A DNA stretch of 7,452 nucleotides from contig JADHLS010000239.1 of NCBI GenBank assembly GCA_016780605.1, forward strand, positions 1 to 7,452, read 5' to 3'. Both the position numbers and the translations under genes were made by a program. Below, piece after piece: positions 1 through 4,637 of this stretch (its first letter is position 1; the number at the start of each line of letters is the position of its first letter). The notes beneath the pieces were generated by a model. The model saw nothing but the letters and a program-made list of their open reading frames with translations. It was not told the DNA's origin and did no database searches. Origin of the DNA: Reyranella sp. GTDB lineage: Bacteria > Pseudomonadota > Alphaproteobacteria > Reyranellales > Reyranellaceae.

Positions 1-5
1 CTCTG

Positions 6-470
6 TTGATCAAGCTGAGCCGCCCGGTGGCGATCGTGGCCGGCGCGGCGCTGTTCGCGACACCAGTCCTGGCGCAGACCAAGGAGCAGGCCGCCAAGCC
101 GCCCGCCGCCGAGGCTGCGACCTCCAACAGGCCCGAGACGGTCGAGCAGCGCATCGAGACGCTGAAGGCCGCGCTGAAGATCACGCCCGACCAGGAAAAG
201 AAGTGGCAGGGCGTGGCCCAGGCGATGCGCGATAACGCCAGCCGCATGGAGAAGCTGGTGGCCGAGAAGCGCAAGATCCCGCCCGAGAAGACCACGGCGG
301 TCGACGACCTGAAGACCTATCAGGAATTCACCGAGGCCCGTCTGGATGGCCTGAAGCACCTGACCTCGGCCTTCAAGTCGCTCTACGACAGCATGTCGCC
401 TGAGCAGAAGAAGAACGCCGACACGGTGTTCGAGCGCTACACGCCGCAGCGTGCGGGCAACCAGGGTTAA
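6..470 (+). CDS. Spy/CpxP-like periplasmic protein (LTxxQ-type), start at window edge
   Basis: This is a 154-residue protein if translation begins at the TTG at position 6. That start lies almost on the window edge, so the true start could be upstream. Residues 1-23 look like a Sec signal peptide: Lys/Arg near the N-terminus, a hydrophobic Val/Ala core, and a VLA|Q cleavage site. The mature part is charged and predicted helical. It carries two motifs of the Spy/CpxP (LTxxQ) type, LKITPDQ at about 57-63 and MSPEQKK at about 130-136. This is the layout of alphaproteobacterial proteins annotated as Spy/CpxP-family refolding chaperones. Family members are small helical periplasmic proteins that bind unfolded clients or sense envelope stress; that role is inferred here, not shown. 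The small secreted-protein gene follows after 16 bases, so the two are probably one transcript. Family assignment is fairly firm, exact start uncertain. Confidence 0.8.
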   Translation: MIKLSRPVAIVAGAALFATPVLAQTKEQAAKPPAAEAATSNRPETVEQRIETLKAALKITPDQEKKWQGVAQAMRDNASRMEKLVAEKRKIPPEKTTAVDDLKTYQEFTEARLDGLKHLTSAFKSLYDSMSPEQKKNADTVFERYTPQRAGNQG

Positions 471-474
471 CCTC

Positions 475-481
475 AAGGAGG
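475..481 (+). promoter_or_regulatory. Strong Shine-Dalgarno site for the 487 start
   Basis: AAGGAGG lies 5 bases before the ATG at 487. It supports that start over a GTG at 451, which is in the same frame but would place the signal peptide internally and overlap the upstream gene. Confidence 0.8.
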
Positions 482-486
482 CAATC

Positions 487-756
487 ATGACGATCAGGAA
501 CGTGATCGGGCTGGCCGCCGGCGTTGTGGCCGGCGTGTTCGCCCTCGCCGGCTCCGCGAGCGCCGCCTGGTACGGCGACGGTCGCTGGCACTACGACGAG
601 CGCTGGCACAGCTATAACGACCGGTACTACGGCTACCATTACCGGGAGCCGCCGGTGGTCTACGCGACACCATACAACTACGGCTACCAGCCGCCGCCGG
701 TGGTCTATGACGCCTACCCGCCGACCCCAGGCTTCTCGCTGACCATCCGGCCGTAG
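487..756 (+). CDS. Small Tyr/Pro-rich secreted protein, function unknown
   Basis: This 89-residue protein starts at an ATG preceded by a full AAGGAGG. Residues 1-26 form a clear Sec signal peptide, with an Arg in the n-region, an Ala/Val/Gly hydrophobic core and ASA before the likely cleavage. The mature segment of about 63 residues is low complexity and has 13 Tyr, 3 Trp and 3 His, with a YGYHY cluster. It holds two copies of PPVVY at 55-59 and 70-74, encoded by an exact 15-base repeat. No enzymatic motif or cysteine is visible. Short Tyr/His/Trp-rich exported proteins are common in Alphaproteobacteria and mostly uncharacterised. The 16-base gap to the upstream Spy/CpxP-like gene and the terminator just downstream suggest a two-gene envelope transcript. 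An outer-surface or cell-envelope structural role is possible but is only inference. Confidence 0.8.
   Translation: MTIRNVIGLAAGVVAGVFALAGSASAAWYGDGRWHYDERWHSYNDRYYGYHYREPPVVYATPYNYGYQPPPVVYDAYPPTPGFSLTIRP
648..707 (+). repeat. 15-bp in-frame direct repeat inside the Tyr-rich gene
   Basis: GCCGCCGGTGGTCTA occurs at 648-662 and again at 693-707, exactly 45 bases (15 codons) apart. Both copies read in the same frame and encode the PPVVY core. The arrangement looks like an internal duplication that has since diverged between the copies. Confidence 0.75.
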
Positions 757-777
757 CGGCTGAGCATTTCGCAGGAG

Positions 778-810
778 AACGGCGGGCAGTATTGCCCGCC
801 GTTTTTCTTT
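778..810 (+). terminator. Rho-independent terminator
   Basis: AACGGCGGGCA at 778-788 pairs perfectly with TGCCCGCCGTT at 793-803 around a 4-base GTAT loop, giving an 11-bp GC-rich stem. A T-rich tract (GTTTTTCTTT, 801-810) follows at once. It begins 22 bases after the stop of the Tyr-rich protein and should end the upstream two-gene transcript. Its T-tract abuts the ribosome-binding site of the next gene. Confidence 0.92.
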
Positions 811-821
811 AGGATCGCGCC

Positions 822-1796
822 ATGCAGCGGCGCAGGTTCCTCGGTGGCATGGGTGCAGTGGGTGTCGTCGCGCCCGCCGTGAGGGCGCAGGGGCAATATC
901 CTTCGCGTCCGATCCGGCTGGTGATCCCTTTCCCGCCCGGCGGACCGACCGACATGATGGGGCGACTGTACGGCGAGCGACTGGCGGCATTGCTCGGTCA
1001 ACCGGTGGTGATCGACAACAAGGCGGGTGCCGGCGGCGTGGTGGGCGCCGATCTCGTGGCGAAGTCGAAGCCTGACGGCTACACGCTGCTGCTGGGCTCC
1101 TCCTCCACGCAGGTCACCGGCCCGCTGCTGATGCCGCAGGCGCCGTACGATCCGGCGAAGGACTTCACGCTGTTCATCATCGGCTTCGTTCCCATGGTGA
1201 TCTCGTGCAATCCCCGGCTGCCGGCAAAGACGCTGCCGGAGTTCGTGGCGCTCCTGAAAGCCAATCCGGACAAGTACCGCTATGCCTCCTCCGGCATGGG
1301 CAGCGTCGGGCATCTCGGCGCCGAGCTCTTCAAGCTCAAGGCCGGCGGGCTGGTGTCGCTGCACGTGCCCTACAAGGGCAACAATCCCGCCGTCCAGGCG
1401 GCGCTGTCGGGCGAGGTCGACTGGCTGTTCGACACCATCGGCACGACGCTCGGCCACCAGCAAGCCGGCAAGCTGCGATACCTTGCGGTCTGCGCCAAGA
1501 AGCGCACCGCGGCGCTGCCCGATCTGCCGACCACCGCCGAGTGCGGCCTGCCCGACGTCGTCGTCTCGACCGTCAATCCGGTCGGACTGCCGGCGGGAAC
1601 GCCAACCGAGGTCGTGACCATCATCGCCGACGCCACGCGCCGCATCATGGCTGACCACAAGCTGCAGGCCGATCTGCGGGCACTAGCGATCGAGCCGGTG
1701 GCCGATGCCGATGCCGCGAAGTCCGCCGCTTACTTCAGCGCCGAGCGCGAGCGCTGGGCGCCCATTATCAAGGCGAGCGGCGCCCGGATGGAGTGA
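822..1796 (+). CDS. Bug/TctC-family tripartite tricarboxylate-type solute-binding protein
   Basis: This 324-residue protein has the usual full length of periplasmic Bug receptors. They capture small carboxylates or other organic ligands for TctAB-type secondary transporters, or act in sensing. The start ATG has AGGA at 811-814, 7 bases upstream. Residues 2-22 resemble a twin-arginine signal (QRRRFLGG, a hydrophobic stretch, AVRA|Q), so Tat export is plausible. Family hallmarks follow in order: YPSRPIRLVIPFPPGG at 26-41, NKAGAGGVVGADLVA at 66-80 with DGYTLL just after, YASSGMGSVGHLGAELF near 154-170, HVPYKG at 181-186, and LRYLAVCAKKRTAALPDLPT at 218-237. The ligand cannot be read from the sequence. 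No TctA or TctB gene is in the window, so this looks like one of the many stand-alone Bug proteins of proteobacteria. Its 3' end overlaps the convergent GNAT gene by 29 bases. No clear own promoter was found between the terminator and the start. Confidence 0.93.
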   Translation: MQRRRFLGGMGAVGVVAPAVRAQGQYPSRPIRLVIPFPPGGPTDMMGRLYGERLAALLGQPVVIDNKAGAGGVVGADLVAKSKPDGYTLLLGSSSTQVTGPLLMPQAPYDPAKDFTLFIIGFVPMVISCNPRLPAKTLPEFVALLKANPDKYRYASSGMGSVGHLGAELFKLKAGGLVSLHVPYKGNNPAVQAALSGEVDWLFDTIGTTLGHQQAGKLRYLAVCAKKRTAALPDLPTTAECGLPDVVVSTVNPVGLPAGTPTEVVTIIADATRRIMADHKLQADLRALAIEPVADADAAKSAAYFSAERERWAPIIKASGARME

Positions 1797-2244
1797 GGTC
1801 CTTCGCGTAGAACACCGACCATTTGGAATCGGGATAGTCGAGCACCGGCCCGCAGCGCGTGAACCCGGCGCGCTCGTAGACGGTCCAGGCCGCCGGATGC
1901 CGATCGCCGGTCTCCAGCACCAGGCGCTTGAATCCTTCCCGACGCGCCAATGCCACGACCTGCTCGACGATCATGGCGCCGATCTTGCGGCCGCGATGCG
2001 AGGGTCGCGTGTACATGCGCTTGACCTCGCCGATGCCGTCGGCATGGCGCTTCAGGGCACCGCAGGCCACGGCCTTGCCGTCGTCGCGAGCGATGAACAC
2101 CGTCGTATCGGGCTCGGCCATCTGCTCGGCCGTCATGTGGAAGACGAACTCCGGCGGCGTCAGCTCGAGCAGCGTGGCATTCAGCTCCTTGATCAGCTCG
2201 CGGACGTCATCCTGCAGCGGGCTTTCGACGTCTACCGTGATCAT
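1768..2244 (-). CDS. GNAT-family N-acetyltransferase
   Basis: This 158-residue protein has the single-domain GNAT fold length. Such enzymes move an acetyl group from acetyl-CoA to an amine on a small molecule or protein; the acceptor is not predictable here. Motif A is visible at about 74-95 as VKRMYTRPSHRGRKIGAM, the strand plus pyrophosphate-binding loop. The usual R-x-x-G-x-G/A reads RGRKIG, with Lys87 where Gly is most common. The motif B region contains LVLETGDRHPAAWTVYERAGF at about 108-128, where the YERAGF segment is typical. The chosen ATG at 2244 overlaps the stop of the upstream channel gene as ATGA. The frame stays open further upstream, but that extension is Arg/Pro-rich and lies inside the channel gene. 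No good Shine-Dalgarno is visible, which fits translational coupling. It is the last gene of the four-gene operon. Confidence 0.88.
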   Translation of the reverse strand: MITVDVESPLQDDVRELIKELNATLLELTPPEFVFHMTAEQMAEPDTTVFIARDDGKAVACGALKRHADGIGEVKRMYTRPSHRGRKIGAMIVEQVVALARREGFKRLVLETGDRHPAAWTVYERAGFTRCGPVLDYPDSKWSVFYAKDLTPSGRRSP

Positions 2245-2693
2245 GGCCGAGTGTCCGGGCGCTCGAGCCAATCGTGCTCGAGGGTGCGCAGGCGCGCGGT
2301 GACGGAGAACAGGAAGGCGGTGGACCAGCCGAACAGCAGCAGCCCGTTGGCGCCCTCGATGGCGCCGAACAGGCGCCACTTGCTGTCGAGGACCACGTCG
2401 CCGTAGCCGATGGTGGTGAAGCTGGTCGTGGAAAAATAGAGCGCCTGCTCGAAGTCGGGCAGCGCCGCCAGTGCGTAGTAGACGACGGCGTAGATCCAGA
2501 TCTCGACGGTGTGGATGGCGACCAGCCCCAGCACGACGAACACGATGGCGGCACCCTGGCCGATCGCGCTTTCATGCGCCCGGAAGCGATGGCCCCTGGC
2601 GCGCAGGAGCCACATCAGGATGAGCAGTCCGGCGAAATGGATGATGACGGTGAGTGCCACCATCACGCCGGCCAGCAGCAGATTGCCGATCAT
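2241..2693 (-). CDS. Small potassium-type ion channel (Ion_trans_2-like pore)
   Basis: This 150-residue membrane protein has hydrophobic segments at about 5-30, 46-76 and 113-132. A pore loop lies before the last one and holds the K+ selectivity filter TTIGYGD (93-99), preceded by FSTTSF. That signature identifies a K+-selective channel pore of the two-helix type, here with one extra N-terminal helix. It would conduct K+ across the inner membrane, probably as a tetramer. The short C-terminal tail (about 133-150) has no RCK/TrkA-N or cyclic-nucleotide-binding domain, so no ligand gate is visible. Its ATG overlaps the TGA of the alcohol dehydrogenase gene by 4 bases (ATGA), and its own TGA overlaps the GNAT start in the same way. 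No strong ribosome-binding site precedes it. A K+ channel between metabolic genes is unexpected. Confidence 0.88.
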   Translation of the reverse strand: MIGNLLLAGVMVALTVIIHFAGLLILMWLLRARGHRFRAHESAIGQGAAIVFVVLGLVAIHTVEIWIYAVVYYALAALPDFEQALYFSTTSFTTIGYGDVVLDSKWRLFGAIEGANGLLLFGWSTAFLFSVTARLRTLEHDWLERPDTRP

Positions 2694-3820
2694 CCGTGCG
2701 GGACCAGCACCTGGCGGACGGTGGCCACATCCTGGAGCTTGTCGAAGCCGGCATTGACCTCCTCGAAACCGATGCGCTGGCTCATCATGCGGTCGACCGG
2801 CAGCTTGCCCTGCTGGTAGAGCGAGATGAAACGCGGGATGTCGCGCACCGGCACGCAGCTGCCCATGTAGCTGCCCTTGATGGTCTTCTCCTCGCTTACC
2901 AGCACGCTCTGCTTGAAGGAGAAGTCGGCGCTGATCGGCGACAGGCCGGCCGTCACCGTCGTGCCGCCCCAGCGCGTCACCAGATAGGCCGTCTCCATCG
3001 CCTTGATGGTGCCGGCGAGGTCGAAGGCATAGTCGACGCCGCCATTGGTGAGATCGCGCACCTGCTTCACGTGGTCGGCGTCCTTGGCATTGACCGTATG
3101 CGTGGCGCCGAGCTGGCGCGCGAGGCCCAGCTTCTCGTCGCTGAGGTCGATGGCGACGATCTGGCTGGCGCCGCCCAGCACCGCGCCCATTAAGCCGCTC
3201 AGCCCCACGCCGCCCAGGCCGACCACGGCCACCGTGCTGCCCGGCCGGATTTGCGCGGTGTTCACCACGGCGCCGACGCCGGTGACGACGGCGCAGCCGA
3301 ACAGCGCGGCCACGTCGAGCGGCAGGCTGGGATCGATCACCACGACCGAGCCGCGATCCACCACGGCGTACTCGGCATAGCAGGAGACGCCGGACTGATG
3401 ATTCACCGGCTTGCCGTCGAGATGCAGCCGATGATGCCCCGACAGCAGTTGGCCCGCCGCGCGCGGGCTCACCGAGCGCTCGCAGATATAAGGCCGGCCC
3501 TCGAGGCAGCGCCGGCAGCGGCCGCAGCTCACATTGAAAGTGAAGCAGACATGGTCGCCCTTCTTGACGTCATGCACGCCCGCGCCGACCTCGACGATCT
3601 CACCGGCGCCTTCGTGGCCCAGCACGATCGGCACCGGCCGCGGCCGATCGCCATTCACCAGCGACAGATCGGAATGGCAGAGCCCGCCGCCGCCGACCTT
3701 GACCAGCACCTCGCCCTCGCCGGGCGGATCGAGATCGACTTCGGCGATCTGGATGGGCTTCGACTTGGCGAATGGACGCGGTGCGCCGCAGACCGTGAGC
3801 ACGGCAGCTTTCATCTTCAT
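2690..3820 (-). CDS. Zinc-dependent, NAD-type alcohol dehydrogenase (MDR superfamily)
   Basis: This 376-residue cytosolic enzyme belongs to the medium-chain dehydrogenase/reductase family and interconverts alcohols with aldehydes or ketones. Catalytic zinc ligands are visible: Cys48 in GLCHSDL, His69-Glu70 in GHEGAG, and Cys176 in FGCAVVTG. The structural zinc lobe is complete, with Cys99, Cys102, Cys105 and Cys113. The Rossmann motif GLGGVG is at 201-206, and Asp225 at the end of the next strand suggests NAD+ rather than NADP+. Length and motif order resemble the class III/liver-type branch, but I would not call it formaldehyde dehydrogenase. The ATG at 3820 follows a GGAGG 9 bases upstream and overlaps the SDR stop as TGATG. 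A second in-frame ATG at 3814 would be too far from that site. The adjacent SDR suggests a shared alcohol/carbonyl pathway; the substrate is unknown. Confidence 0.93.
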   Translation of the reverse strand: MKMKAAVLTVCGAPRPFAKSKPIQIAEVDLDPPGEGEVLVKVGGGGLCHSDLSLVNGDRPRPVPIVLGHEGAGEIVEVGAGVHDVKKGDHVCFTFNVSCGRCRRCLEGRPYICERSVSPRAAGQLLSGHHRLHLDGKPVNHQSGVSCYAEYAVVDRGSVVVIDPSLPLDVAALFGCAVVTGVGAVVNTAQIRPGSTVAVVGLGGVGLSGLMGAVLGGASQIVAIDLSDEKLGLARQLGATHTVNAKDADHVKQVRDLTNGGVDYAFDLAGTIKAMETAYLVTRWGGTTVTAGLSPISADFSFKQSVLVSEEKTIKGSYMGSCVPVRDIPRFISLYQQGKLPVDRMMSQRIGFEEVNAGFDKLQDVATVRQVLVPHG

Positions 3821-4563
3821 CAGGCGATTCCTCCGTCAACCCGGACCACGGATCCGGTGGTGAAACTCGATTTTCTAGAGGCGAGATAGAGCGCGGCCGT
3901 CACGATCTCCTCCGGCCGGCCGCTGCGCTTGAGCGCTGCCGTCGAATTGAGCTTGTGCTCCTCGCTCCACGCTTTCGAAACGTCGGTCAGGAAGCGGCCC
4001 GGCGAGATGGTGTTGACCCGCACCTTGGGGCCATACTCGAAGGCGAAGGCTTCGGTGATGGCATTGAGTGCGGCTTTGGCGCCGGCATAGGGCGCGATCT
4101 GCGGTCGGGGCCGGAGCGCCCCGGCGCTGGAGATGTTGATGATCGAGCCACCCTCGCCCTCTGCCATGCGGCTGCCGACCAGCGACATCAGGCGGAACGG
4201 ACCCTTGAAGTTCAGCGACACGATGCGGTCGAACAGCTGCTCGGGCGTCTCCAGCGACGACGGCGCCAGCGGCGAGGACCCGGCATTGTTCACCAGGATG
4301 TCGACCTTGCCGAAGGCTGCATAGGCCGCATCGACCAGCCCGTCGAGCTCCTGCCAGTTGGCGACGTTGCAGGCGTAGGTCCCCGCCCGGCGGCCCATCG
4401 CACGGACCTCGGCCGCGACCTTGTCGCAAGCCTCGATCTTGCGGCTGGTGACGAAGATATCGGCCCCCTGGGCGGCGAAGGCCCTGACCATCTGATAGCC
4501 CAGCCCGCGGCTGCCGCCGGTCACCAGGGCAACCTTGCCCGTGAGGTCGAAGTAATTGGTCAT
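3820..4563 (-). CDS. Short-chain dehydrogenase/reductase (classical SDR)
   Basis: This 247-residue protein is the normal size for a classical SDR, a cytosolic NAD(P)(H)-dependent oxidoreductase acting on hydroxyl/keto groups. The cofactor motif TGGSRGLG is at 15-22. NNAG is at 92-95, and the catalytic tetrad fits Asn118, Ser146, Tyr159 and Lys163 (YAGAK). A PG pair at 188-189 and the C-terminal GSVVRVDGGIA are also typical. The Arg41-Lys42 pair after the second strand could favour NADP(H), though this is a weak inference. It is the first gene of the four-gene minus-strand operon and ends in a TGATG overlap with the alcohol dehydrogenase start. The Shine-Dalgarno before its ATG is poor. It diverges from the transglutaminase-amidoligase gene across 74 bases. 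It is annotatable as an SDR oxidoreductase, substrate unknown. Confidence 0.93.
   Translation of the reverse strand: MTNYFDLTGKVALVTGGSRGLGYQMVRAFAAQGADIFVTSRKIEACDKVAAEVRAMGRRAGTYACNVANWQELDGLVDAAYAAFGKVDILVNNAGSSPLAPSSLETPEQLFDRIVSLNFKGPFRLMSLVGSRMAEGEGGSIINISSAGALRPRPQIAPYAGAKAALNAITEAFAFEYGPKVRVNTISPGRFLTDVSKAWSEEHKLNSTAALKRSGRPEEIVTAALYLASRKSSFTTGSVVRVDGGIA
3830..3834 (-). promoter_or_regulatory. Shine-Dalgarno for the alcohol dehydrogenase, inside the SDR 3' end
   Basis: GGAGG on the minus strand lies 9 bases before the ATG at 3820, within the last codons of the SDR gene. It fixes the start at 3820 and lets the dehydrogenase be translated both by coupling and by new initiation. It is the clearest internal ribosome-binding site seen in this operon. 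Confidence 0.65.
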
Positions 4564-4573
4564 GGCATAACTT

Positions 4574-4589
4574 CAGACGTTTGACGCTG
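4574..4589. repeat. Imperfect inverted repeat in the divergent promoter region
   Basis: CAG-a-CGT-ttg-ACG-CTG forms an inverted repeat with one unpaired A on the left arm. It overlaps the candidate plus-strand -35 box, so it could be an operator. Short arms like these arise by chance, so support is weak. Confidence 0.25.
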
Positions 4590-4595
4590 GCATGT

Positions 4596-4608
4596 CACTT
4601 GCTAAGTG
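4596..4608. repeat. Short perfect inverted repeat CACTT-gct-AAGTG
   Basis: A 5-base inverted repeat with a 3-base spacer sits in the middle of the divergent region and overlaps the weak candidate -10 box. It could be half of a regulator-binding site. It could also be coincidence. Confidence 0.25.
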
Positions 4609-4637
4609 TACCTGTAGAGCGGAATTGGCGGGCCGGC

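Larger units (their letters stand above)
4564..4637. promoter_or_regulatory. Divergent intergenic region with likely back-to-back promoters
   Basis: These 74 bases separate two divergent units, so they should hold or overlap promoters for both. On the plus strand, TTGACG at 4581-4586 matches a -35 box well. A -10 at the right distance (around 4603-4608, TAAGTG) is a poor match. On the minus strand no convincing box pair was found. The region is visibly more AT-rich than its surroundings. Assignment rests mostly on gene layout. Confidence 0.45.

Noticed and set aside
451..756. Longer start (GTG at 451) for the Tyr-rich protein
   Set aside because: It would bury the signal peptide and overlap the upstream gene. 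ATG 487 has a perfect AAGGAGG 5 bases upstream.
714..1658. 314-codon minus-strand open frame antisense to the Bug gene
   Set aside because: The Bug protein on the other strand has clear family motifs throughout, while this product is Arg/His/Gly-rich without motifs.
1768..2379. 203-residue version of the GNAT protein with an upstream start
   Set aside because: The extra 45 residues are Arg/Pro-rich, lie wholly within the channel gene and are not GNAT-like. ATG 2244 gives the ATGA overlap seen elsewhere in the operon.
2274..2819. Plus-strand open frame opposite the ion channel and ADH end
   Set aside because: It is antisense to two well-supported genes, and its product is rich in Asp/Gly/His/Gln without motifs.
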